The notes under the pieces: model-generated
The model's input: only the letters and a program-made list of their open reading frames with translations
What the model was told of the DNA's origin: nothing
Databases searched by the model: none
Position numbers and translations under genes: made by a program
Source of the DNA: Psychrobacter sp.
GTDB taxonomy: Bacteria > Pseudomonadota > Gammaproteobacteria > Pseudomonadales > Moraxellaceae
NCBI GenBank assembly: GCA_029256865.1
Contig: JARIEH010000249.1
Span: 1 to 6,050, forward strand
DNA: 6,050 nt
Direction of reading: 5' to 3'
Shown here: positions 1 through 5,435 of the stretch, in pieces
Numbering within the stretch: position 1 is the stretch's first letter
Layout: every line of letters starts with the position of its first letter

Positions 1-119
1 GGCGGGTAATAGCGATACAGCCATGATTATTATTCCCAATGTACATTTTAAGACATGTGTACATCAGATGCATGGATTGGGATAGATAGAGCAGGACAGT
101 ATAAGACGCTAGATACAGC

Positions 120-143
120 AAAGCCCCTAGTATCAGGGGCTTT
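120..143. terminator. Hairpin terminator, probably for the minus strand
   Basis: A perfect 9-bp stem, AAAGCCCCT paired with AGGGGCTTT, encloses a 6-nt loop. The A/T ends of the stem give it short U-runs in both directions, so it may work on either strand, though no long T-tract follows on either side. It lies about 33 bp beyond the tRNA-like 3' end at 177-192 when read on the minus strand. That is where the original terminator of a minus-strand tRNA gene would be expected. Confidence 0.6.
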
Positions 144-172
144 GGCGGCTCTATAAGATAATATAGAACTAG

Positions 173-201
173 GTATTGGTACCGGTGGTCGGTGCCAATA
201 C
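173..201. repeat. 12-bp inverted repeat with 5-bp spacer
   Basis: The arms GTATTGGTACCG (173-184) and CGGTGCCAATAC (190-201) are complementary at 11 of 12 positions around the spacer GTGGT; the one mismatch is a T/G. An outer pair, ATAAGATA at 153-160 and TATCTTAT at 209-216, is also perfectly complementary, making a nested structure of about 64 bp. Inverted arms around a short spacer are the usual form of a tyrosine-recombinase core site. A regulator binding site or a transcript hairpin is also possible. Confidence 0.55.
177..192 (-). other. tRNA 3'-end fragment (Leu-like), candidate att core
   Basis: Read on the minus strand, these 16 nt are CCGACCACCGGTACCA. They divide exactly as the 3' half of a tRNA: T-stem strand CCGAC, acceptor strand CACCGGT, discriminator A, then CCA. 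The sequence resembles bacterial tRNA-Leu ends as I remember them. The T-loop and the rest of a tRNA are absent beyond 192, where GTATTGGCA precedes the fragment on the minus strand. Tyrosine integrases commonly cross over in tRNA 3' ends and leave such a copy at the far end of the island. If so, the element lies to the right of this point, and an intact minus-strand tRNA, probably with the integrase beside it, should stand at the other end outside the window. The match could also be a by-product of the inverted repeat covering it. Confidence 0.42.
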
Positions 202-250
202 AGTATCCTATCTTATTGATATAAATAGATATATTTTATTAATAAGGAAA

Positions 251-272
251 TGGTATACTCGGTGGTATACTC
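251..272 (+). repeat. Tandem direct repeat TGGTATACTC x2
   Basis: TGGTATACTC occurs at 251-260 and again at 263-272, separated by GG, a 12-bp period. It contains the palindrome GTATAC. It sits 50 bp inside the putative attachment core, on the side where the element would lie. This suits an integrase arm-type site or an excision-factor site, but function is inferred only from position and form. Confidence 0.5.
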
Positions 273-385
273 AAAGTTATCATTTCGTTTTTACCGTTGC
301 TTGGTAACTAAATAAATTTCAGTTTACTTCTTTAAGAGTCTTCAGTATCAAAAATAATTTTACTATTATTAAAAACCAAGTTTTA

Positions 386-1465
386 TTATTTTTCAGATTT
401 AATCTGATTGTACTCTTCATCGATAATTCTCTTCAAGCAAGCTACCATTTCTTCATCATAGGCTATTGAAATTTCTTTGACTTTTTTTTCATAACCATGT
501 GGCAACTTGATCCTTTTTTCTGGTTTAACCGTTTTCTTATCTCTAAAAACCTTCTGATTCCAAGCAGTACGCATTTTCATTAGTACGTCTTTCTTAGCGT
601 CACTAACTTTGTACTTCTCTCTAATCAGTGTTATATAAGCCTTAGTTTTTGGCTCATTAATATACGTGTTACGATCACTATTTACATCTATGGTTTTGCG
701 AATAGCCTGAACCATGTTGTTGTTACTTGAAATAAGCTGTTGTTCCTGTGAGGATACGTCTTGATCTGAAGTCTGGTTATCTTTACTAGTATTTTTTGCT
801 TTAGCAGTTTGGTAGTCATTCAGCTTTTCTTTAAGATTCGGATGTAAATCTAGCGCATCTAATGATGCACAGATTTGTGCATAACACTCTTTAGTGTTGA
901 TAGATAAAAATGTAGGAGCATTTATTAATAGCTCCCGTTCCTGAAGATAATCAATTGCCCAATCCATCTGTTCTTGATCTTTGCGATCTAACCAAATTAA
1001 ATATTTATGGCTAGTCTTATATTCACTATATAGGGGCATGGCTATCCTGACTAGTCGATTTTTATTTAACAGATTAAAATCTCTGCATATAAAACCTCTC
1101 GTTCCCACCCGCTTATGATAACTATCAAAACTTAATATTAGGTCTTTTGAAAAGACAGCGTGCTCTATTATTATTTCGAATTCCCAACGCTGTCTGATAA
1201 CGAGAAATGAATAGAACCAAAGTGCCGCTCTTAAGTCATCCTTTATCCAGCGTATAGATTCATCCGAAACTAAGCAGTATCGTGGATTAAGATAGATCTT
1301 TTTAGAAGGGTCTATTGTGTAGTATTTATCAAAAGTTTCATTGAGATAAGACAAATTATTTGGTGTTGTAAGATCATAATCGTCCAGTTTTAAATTATAC
1401 AATATGAAGTCAACTTCTCTTTGAGAATACTTGATTCTTTTTCCAAAAAAATTATCATTATGCAT
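386..1465 (-). CDS. Hypothetical protein, unknown family, 359 aa
   Basis: I do not recognise this protein. It has no signal peptide and no membrane segment. The N-terminal part, about residues 1-215, looks folded and mixed, with aromatic and hydrophobic stretches such as ALWFYSFLVI (81-90) followed by EFEIII (95-100), and YLIWLD (155-160). Residues about 218-250 form a linker rich in Lys, Asn, Ser, Gln and Asp. The C-terminal part, about 265-335, is strongly basic and could bind nucleic acid; the last 25 residues are acidic and likely helical. The ATG at 1463-1465 is preceded by a weak GGA about nine bases upstream. The gene is much more AT-rich than the genes to the right, which suggests separate acquisition. 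It is divergent from the Gp2-like gene and lies nearest the putative attachment site, a usual place for cargo such as defence, toxin or regulatory genes, but nothing in the sequence fixes a role. Confidence 0.8.
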   Translation of the reverse strand: MHNDNFFGKRIKYSQREVDFILYNLKLDDYDLTTPNNLSYLNETFDKYYTIDPSKKIYLNPRYCLVSDESIRWIKDDLRAALWFYSFLVIRQRWEFEIIIEHAVFSKDLILSFDSYHKRVGTRGFICRDFNLLNKNRLVRIAMPLYSEYKTSHKYLIWLDRKDQEQMDWAIDYLQERELLINAPTFLSINTKECYAQICASLDALDLHPNLKEKLNDYQTAKAKNTSKDNQTSDQDVSSQEQQLISSNNNMVQAIRKTIDVNSDRNTYINEPKTKAYITLIREKYKVSDAKKDVLMKMRTAWNQKVFRDKKTVKPEKRIKLPHGYEKKVKEISIAYDEEMVACLKRIIDEEYNQIKSEK

Positions 1466-1557
1466 TTTAGTATTCCATAAATTATCCGATAAAACGGGGG
1501 TTTTAACCTCAATTATTTAATGATTTTTACATCATTTTAAAAGGATTTTTCACTAAT

Positions 1558-1575
1558 TTTATAGTAATCGATTAC
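1558..1575 (-). promoter_or_regulatory. Perfect 12-bp palindrome beside a minus-strand -10 box
   Basis: GTAATCGATTAC at 1564-1575 is a perfect palindrome. Directly next to it, read on the minus strand, is TATAAA (complement of 1558-1563), a candidate -10 box about 93 bp upstream of the hypothetical gene's start codon. The palindrome would lie in the -35/-10 spacer, a common operator position for a dimeric repressor. Two further short inverted repeats follow at once: TTAC/GTAA at 1573-1583 and GTAA/TTAC at 1580-1590. I find no convincing -35 box, so the promoter is tentative, and no repressor gene is visible in the window. Confidence 0.35.
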
Positions 1576-1762
1576 GCGGGTAACGTTTACGGTTCTAGGC
1601 GATTTAAGGGTCAATAATTATATGTTTTACTCAATTACTACTAAATGTTAATTATACTTTATTTTAGATTAAAAAACACGTAACTCCCCACCTAGATAAA
1701 TCACGTCCAAGCAAGATTTTCAAAAATCAAAACTACGCTCCAGCAAGATGTTTTTTTATGCT

Positions 1763-1800
1763 ACCAATCCGGTTATTAATATTATTAATACAACCAATCC
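1763..1800. repeat. AT-rich palindrome flanked by ACCAATCC direct repeats
   Basis: ACCAATCC occurs at 1763-1770 and 1793-1800, 30 bp apart. Between them lies ATTAATA-T-TATTAAT (1775-1789), a perfect 7-bp inverted repeat around one base, itself bracketed by GGTT (1771-1774) and AACC (1792-1795). Repeats flanking an easily melted AT-rich palindrome, about 90 bp upstream of a gene for a probable replication initiator, resemble a replication origin. An operator is the alternative. Confidence 0.35.
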
Positions 1801-1810
1801 CATTGTCGTA

Positions 1811-1838
1811 TTGTATAGCCACCCTAAATAACCATAAT
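1811..1838 (+). promoter_or_regulatory. Candidate promoter of the Gp2-like gene
   Basis: TTGTAT (1811-1816) and CATAAT (1833-1838) are separated by 16 bp. The -10 hexamer differs from consensus at one base; the -35 is poor, with three of six. Transcription would start near 1845, so the leader would carry the whole hairpin at 1856-1883. Confidence 0.3.
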
Positions 1839-1855
1839 AAGAAATTACCCATTTG

Positions 1856-1883
1856 CCTAAGGTTATGAACCCATAACTTTAGG
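1856..1883 (+). promoter_or_regulatory. Leader hairpin covering the Gp2-like RBS
   Basis: CCTAAGGTTATG (1856-1867) pairs with CATAACTTTAGG (1872-1883) around a 4-nt loop AACC. In RNA all twelve positions pair, eleven Watson-Crick and one G-U. The right arm ends in AGG, which with the following TAG is the only Shine-Dalgarno-like sequence before the ATG at 1892. The folded leader would therefore hide the ribosome-binding site. This suggests translational control; in DNA the same sequence could be a protein-binding site. Confidence 0.5.
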
Positions 1884-1891
1884 TAGATAAA

Positions 1892-2776
1892 ATGACTATT
1901 ACAACGTTAGACCACAACACTGTAGTTGCTGGAATCGACAACCTAGTAACCGACATACTCAATCCGAAACCTAAAATTAGTGTTAAACAGGTTAGTGAAC
2001 AGTTGAACCTTTACTATCAACCAATGGCATTGCTCTACGATAACGAACTGGAATACACCAGTTCGATAAAATGGTTTATAGGCAGTTGTTACCTCGTTTG
2101 TGGCAACTACTACCCTAATGAGATTTTTTGGGATGAGGGTATGACGAAAAGGTTTTTACGCGCGTTAACTTCTTATCAGTATGAATACAAAACGGCTATC
2201 ACTGACTTTGCTTTTCAGGAGCAACGAAACAGTCACTCACTTTTCAATTACATGAGTTTCTTTTTAAGCGAGTTTGCTCGCGTACTTATCGTAAGAGTTG
2301 ACCTTAAGATAAAGTCGGAGTTTGCGCATCAAGTGGATGTTGAAGACTTTCATGGCTTTATGAATGAACTAAGAGACAAAATAGGCAAAAAAAGGGGCTG
2401 TTTCGCTGACTTGCGAGGCAATGCATGGGCTATTGAACAAGGCGTTGAAAATGGAGGATTACACTGTCACTTATTATTGATCTATAACGGTGACAAGCAT
2501 TGGAAAGACTGGTACTTAGGGGATGCAGTTGGCAAGCAGTGGTCAAAGATAACGGATGGTTTTGGGTGGTGCCACAACTGTAATACCAGTGAAAGTAAAC
2601 GTGAGTATGATCGTTGGGGCACACGTGGGGTCGGTATGATGCACAAAAACATACCTTTGGAGGTTATCAATGCTACCAATGCAGCACTGTATTTAACGAG
2701 AACTGATAAGTATGAGCAGCGCCTTAAAGCGTGGCTGCCGAACATGCGTAGCTTTGGTCATGGTAAATATCCTTGA
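1892..2776 (+). CDS. Inovirus Gp2 / YagK-YfjJ family protein
   Basis: A 294-aa cytoplasmic protein that I place in the inovirus Gp2-like family (YagK/YfjJ C-terminal domain), found in phages, phage satellites and plasmids. The family is regarded as related to rolling-circle (HUH) replication initiators, which nick one strand at the origin through a tyrosine. Visible motifs are VRVDL at 134-138 (a strand like HUH motif 1), GGLHCHLLLIY at 188-198 with H191 and H193 as the metal-binding pair, and YLTRTDKY at 267-274 with Y267 or Y274 as possible nucleophile. The C-terminal MRSFGHGKYP (285-294) is the usual family ending. A CHNC group at 227-230 might bind metal. The start is the ATG just after the leader hairpin, with AGG seven to ten bases upstream. 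Family assignment is fairly secure; nicking activity is inferred. Confidence 0.8.
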   Translation: MTITTLDHNTVVAGIDNLVTDILNPKPKISVKQVSEQLNLYYQPMALLYDNELEYTSSIKWFIGSCYLVCGNYYPNEIFWDEGMTKRFLRALTSYQYEYKTAITDFAFQEQRNSHSLFNYMSFFLSEFARVLIVRVDLKIKSEFAHQVDVEDFHGFMNELRDKIGKKRGCFADLRGNAWAIEQGVENGGLHCHLLLIYNGDKHWKDWYLGDAVGKQWSKITDGFGWCHNCNTSESKREYDRWGTRGVGMMHKNIPLEVINATNAALYLTRTDKYEQRLKAWLPNMRSFGHGKYP

Positions 2777-2895
2777 TCTAATTAGAACTTAGCATAACGG
2801 ATACCAAAGCAATTTCAGATACATACCACTTACCTGAACATACGATCATTTGCGTCAAGCAAGCGGTCAGTCAATCTAATCTTATTTCCCTCTCT

Positions 2896-2924
2896 AAGGT
2901 CTGCTTAATCGCAGGCCTTTTTTT
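2896..2924 (+). terminator. Rho-independent terminator after the Gp2-like gene
   Basis: AAGGTCTGC (2896-2904) pairs with GCAGGCCTT (2911-2919) over nine positions, including one U-G, around loop TTAATC, and a T-run extends to 2924. It lies 120 bp past the Gp2-like stop codon and separates that gene from the DUF932 module. The intervening 2777-2895 shows no gene. Confidence 0.85.
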
Positions 2925-2949
2925 ATGCTCTCTATTCTTAGGAGTCTGT

Positions 2950-3066
2950 ATGACATTTTATTATGTAGTCCTGGTAGTTCATATCTCATCATTGGCTGAG
3001 TTTGCTATTAGCTATCGCCCTCAACCTTGTTTTAAAACCCTCACGTTTAATCAACTAATGCTCTAA
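2950..3066 (+). CDS. Possible small protein, 38 aa
   Basis: An ATG at 2950 is preceded by AGGAG five bases upstream, a better ribosome-binding site than that of several larger genes here. The frame encodes 38 residues ending with TAA at 3064-3066, 25 bp before the DUF932 start. The first 20 residues, MTFYYVVLVV then HISSLAEFAI, are hydrophobic and could form a short membrane segment; the rest has two basic residues and one cysteine. I recognise no family. It may instead be a leader peptide for the DUF932 gene or a chance ORF. It begins right after the terminator, so it would need its own promoter, and I see no clear one. Confidence 0.33.
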   Translation: MTFYYVVLVVHISSLAEFAISYRPQPCFKTLTFNQLML

Positions 3067-3091
3067 ATCAATCAACAAAAGGAATATTCTC

Positions 3092-4087
3092 ATGGCACAT
3101 CTAGTAGAAAGTATGGCATACGTTGGCGACACCCCCTGGCATGGCTTAGGTCAAGAGCTATCCCCAAAGCAGCCGCTTGAGGTATGGGCTCGTGAGGCTG
3201 GTATGGATTGGCGTATTGAGTCATCAAGCGTCAGCTATATGGCAACCAATGACAAAGGCCAAAACCTCATTATGCCCTTTGATAGCAATAAGGTGCTGTA
3301 TCGTAGTGATAACCTAGAGCCATTATCAGTGGTCAGTCAGCGCTATCAAGAAGTACAGCCGCGTGAGATCCTAGAGTTCTATCGGGATCTGACGGAACAA
3401 GCAGACTTTGAGCTTGAGACTGCAGGGGTCTTAAAGGGTGGGCGTAAGATGTGGGCATTGGCTCGTACAGGCCAATCAATGACTCTTAAGGGTGGTGATG
3501 TGAGTAATGGATACCTTTTGCTGGCAACGGCTTGTGACGGCACTCTAGCGACCACAGCGCAGTTCACTAATATCCGTGTGGTGTGTAATAACACTTTAGC
3601 GGTAAGCCTTGCTGATGGCAGCGGCGGCGTGGTGAAAGTACCACACAGCACCACCTTTGATGCGGACAAGGTTAAGCGTCAATTGGGCGTGTCCGTCAGC
3701 CAGTGGGATGACTTTAACTATGAGATGAAGCAGCTCACCAATCGACGAGTGACTCAAGCAGAGGCAGCCAACTACTTAAACCGTGTGTTTAACGATGTGC
3801 AAGATGATGGCCTGATTCTGTTTAATACCGCTAAGAAGGAGAAAGAAGCTATGCCGAACGCTCGTGCCATGACTCAGGTGATGCAAATGTTTAATGGTCA
3901 AGGTCGCGGTGCTGATCTTGATTCAGCGCGTGATACGGCTTATGGCCTATTGTCTGCCATGACCGAGTATGTGGATCATGAACGCCGTGCCATGTCGCGA
4001 GACCATCGTTTGGATTCTGCATGGTTTGGTGCTGGGGCGAAACTGAAAGATAAAAGCTTAGAGCAAGCGCTACTCTTAATCGCTTAG
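3092..4087 (+). CDS. DUF932 phage/plasmid-like protein
   Basis: A 331-aa protein of the DUF932 family (phage/plasmid-like protein, TIGR03299 type). Recognisable features in order are the N-terminal TPWHGLG (14-20), the central QFTNIRVVCNNTLA (157-170), and the C-terminal block around TAYGLLSAMTEYVDH (282-296), followed by WFGAGAKLKDKSLEQAL (311-327). Length is normal, so it appears complete. It is probably cytoplasmic, with no signal peptide or membrane segment. The biochemical role of the family is not established; it is common on large plasmids, ICEs and phages near recombination genes, as here beside a YqaJ nuclease. The ATG at 3092 has AAGGAAT six bases upstream. The gene is clearly richer in GC than the region to its left and is followed at once by a strong terminator. 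Confidence 0.92.
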   Translation: MAHLVESMAYVGDTPWHGLGQELSPKQPLEVWAREAGMDWRIESSSVSYMATNDKGQNLIMPFDSNKVLYRSDNLEPLSVVSQRYQEVQPREILEFYRDLTEQADFELETAGVLKGGRKMWALARTGQSMTLKGGDVSNGYLLLATACDGTLATTAQFTNIRVVCNNTLAVSLADGSGGVVKVPHSTTFDADKVKRQLGVSVSQWDDFNYEMKQLTNRRVTQAEAANYLNRVFNDVQDDGLILFNTAKKEKEAMPNARAMTQVMQMFNGQGRGADLDSARDTAYGLLSAMTEYVDHERRAMSRDHRLDSAWFGAGAKLKDKSLEQALLLIA

Positions 4088-4110
4088 CTATGGTACTTAC
4101 CTAATAAATT

Positions 4111-4138
4111 AACCACGCCCTTGAGCGTGGTTTTTTTT
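4111..4138 (+). terminator. Rho-independent terminator after DUF932
   Basis: AACCACGC (4111-4118) pairs perfectly with GCGTGGTT (4125-4132) around loop CCTTGA, followed by an unbroken T-run to 4138. It lies 23 bp after the DUF932 stop and 57 bp before the nuclease start. The exonuclease must be expressed from a promoter in that short gap or by partial read-through. Confidence 0.93.
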
Positions 4139-4195
4139 ATGCCGTCAATAAGACAACTTACATTACTCAGTAATAAACCTATTAAGGAATTTATC

Positions 4196-5308
4196 ATGAA
4201 CATCATCGCATTAAACACGACCACTCAGCCAAAACAAGCCAAACGTGCAACCGTTAAAGTGAAAGCGCCTATAGCGACAAAGTCTAATATAGACGTTAAG
4301 CCAGATGTATCGGTTAAGCATTCTGATCATCAATCAGGCACCGCTAAGCGTTTGGTTAACACCAAAGACTTAAGCCGTGAAGAGTGGTTAGCTGTTCGCA
4401 AGCAAGGTATCGGCAGCTCTGATGCTGCTGCCGCTTGTGGTATCCATCCGTATCTCTCTATGCTGGAATTATGGATGATTAAGACAGGACGCATGAGCTC
4501 CGACATCGATGAGAGCATCGAGGGTTATTCACCGCTTTACTGGGGCAATACCTTAGAGCCGATGGTGGCTAAATACTATCAAGAACATACAGGCAATAAG
4601 GTACGCCGCGTCAATGCCATCTTGCAGCATCCTGATCCTGATAAAGCCTTTATGCTGGCTAATTTAGACTATGCCATTACTGGTAGCGATGAAGTACAGA
4701 TATTAGAGTGCAAAACCGCTGGTGAACATGGCGCTAAGCTTTGGAAGCATGGCGTGCCGTTATACGTCACATGTCAAGTTCAGCATCAACTGGCAGTCAC
4801 TGGTAAAAGCGCTGCGCATATCTGTGTGCTGCTGTGTGGACACGAAGCCAAGATATTTAAGGTCGAGCGTGATGAGCGCTTGATTGCCTCCATCATCGAG
4901 CATGAGCGTCTGTTCTGGCAATACGTGGAGACGGATACACCGCCAACACCTGATCATTCTGAATCTGCAGCCAAAGCACTGAAACTGCTGTATCCAAGCC
5001 CTAAGCCGTCAAGCAAGATTGATCTGCGAGACGACGACGGGGCCAATAAGCTGTTTGAACAATTACTGAGCTACCGTGTGTCTTTGCAAGAGATGGAACA
5101 GCGTCATGACCAAGTGAAGCATCAGCTGCAAACGCTGATTGCAGACAATGAGATTGCGGTGTTCTCAAGTGGCGCGATCTCTTGGAAGCGCTCGAAAGAC
5201 AGTGTTGGTATCGATAGCAAAGCCGTCATTAAAGCCCATCCTGAGCTGTTGGCTAAATTCAGTAAAACCAAGCAAGGCAGTCGTCGCTTTGTGGTCTTAA
5301 CCGACTAA
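4196..5308 (+). CDS. YqaJ / lambda-exonuclease family nuclease
   Basis: A 370-aa protein of the YqaJ viral recombinase family (lambda Exo type, PD-(D/E)XK fold; phage-type endonuclease TIGR03033). The family degrades the 5' strand of duplex DNA ends, giving 3' overhangs for an annealing protein. Residues 1-50 are a basic, low-complexity extension. The core carries SREEWLAVRKQGIGSSDAAA (60-79), WGNTLEPMVAKYY (116-128) with likely metal ligand E121, ANLDYAI (155-161) with D158, LECKTA (170-175) giving the E-x-K pair E171 and K173, and QVQHQLAVTG (194-203). A helical tail at about 285-320 looks coiled-coil-like. The ATG at 4196 has AAGGAAT five bases upstream. The frame is open further upstream to a TTG at 4121, but that lies inside the terminator hairpin and has no RBS. 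No annealase partner is visible. Confidence 0.92.
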   Translation: MNIIALNTTTQPKQAKRATVKVKAPIATKSNIDVKPDVSVKHSDHQSGTAKRLVNTKDLSREEWLAVRKQGIGSSDAAAACGIHPYLSMLELWMIKTGRMSSDIDESIEGYSPLYWGNTLEPMVAKYYQEHTGNKVRRVNAILQHPDPDKAFMLANLDYAITGSDEVQILECKTAGEHGAKLWKHGVPLYVTCQVQHQLAVTGKSAAHICVLLCGHEAKIFKVERDERLIASIIEHERLFWQYVETDTPPTPDHSESAAKALKLLYPSPKPSSKIDLRDDDGANKLFEQLLSYRVSLQEMEQRHDQVKHQLQTLIADNEIAVFSSGAISWKRSKDSVGIDSKAVIKAHPELLAKFSKTKQGSRRFVVLTD

Positions 5309-5366
5309 CAACGCATCTCATCAACCGATATATTAACAACCCACAAACGAATCAAATGAAGCGCAT

Positions 5367-5396
5367 AAAAGCCCACCCCTCAAAGGTGGGTTTTTT
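5367..5396 (+). terminator. Rho-independent terminator after the nuclease
   Basis: CCCACC (5372-5377) pairs with GGTGGG (5385-5390) around loop CCTCAAA, and the stem extends outward through a G-U and A-T pairs into the run of six T's at 5391-5396. It stands 64 bp after the nuclease stop and 40 bp before the next start codon. Confidence 0.9.
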
Positions 5397-5435
5397 ATTT
5401 GCTTTATTCACTCTATTAAATTAAGGAATATCACC

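Larger units (their letters stand above)
1..385. other. Non-coding left edge with possible attachment site
   Basis: No gene can be supported here. A reading frame open from the left edge to a stop at 80-82 is short and has no recognisable sequence, and a minus-strand ATG at 22-24 leaves the window after eight codons. The palindrome TGTACA occurs twice, at 40-45 and 58-63, exactly 18 bp apart, and could be an operator or chance. The stretch also holds the hairpin terminator, the tRNA-like fragment with its inverted repeat, and the tandem repeat listed separately. Positions 273-385 are AT-rich, with only weak short inverted repeats such as TTACC/GGTAA at 291-307, and I see nothing functional in them. 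Confidence 0.5.
1466..1891. other. Divergent intergenic region, possible control/origin
   Basis: This 426-bp AT-rich gap separates the divergent hypothetical and Gp2-like genes and has no supported ORF. Besides the palindrome, origin-like repeats, promoters and hairpin listed separately, it holds AATGAT/ATCATT (1519-1524 and 1531-1536), TTATC/GATAA (1482-1492), and AGCAAGAT repeated at 1710-1717 and 1742-1749. The density of repeats suggests it controls both flanking genes and may carry a replication origin. Confidence 0.45.

Noticed and set aside
2..82. Frame open from the left edge to a stop at 80-82, possible gene tail
   Set aside because: Only 26 codons are visible, with no recognisable sequence; it cannot be told from a chance open frame.
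368..385. Possible terminator of the minus-strand hypothetical gene (AAAAC/GTTTT around 372-384)
   Set aside because: The stem is five pairs, nearly all A-T, with a 3-nt loop; too weak to call.
1715..1728. GATTTT/AAAATC hairpin
   Set aside because: The 2-nt spacer and A/T-only pairing make it unlikely to form a meaningful structure in this AT-rich stretch.
2430..2745. Two minus-strand ORFs of 64 and 87 codons
   Set aside because: They lie wholly within the Gp2-like gene, show no family resemblance and have no sign of their own expression; they are shadows of the real frame.
2925..2999. 24-codon ORF starting at ATG 2925
   Set aside because: It begins directly on the terminator T-run, has no ribosome-binding site, and overlaps the better-supported 38-codon frame.
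3379..3669. 96-codon minus-strand ORF inside DUF932
   Set aside because: Antisense shadow of a well-recognised gene; its protein looks like reverse-frame composition.
4121..4195. 25-residue N-terminal extension of the nuclease from a TTG at 4121
   Set aside because: The codon lies inside the terminator hairpin loop, has no ribosome-binding site, and the ATG at 4196 has a strong AAGGAAT at proper spacing.
4330..4957. Two minus-strand ORFs of 62 and 65 codons inside the nuclease gene
   Set aside because: Antisense shadows of a conserved coding region.
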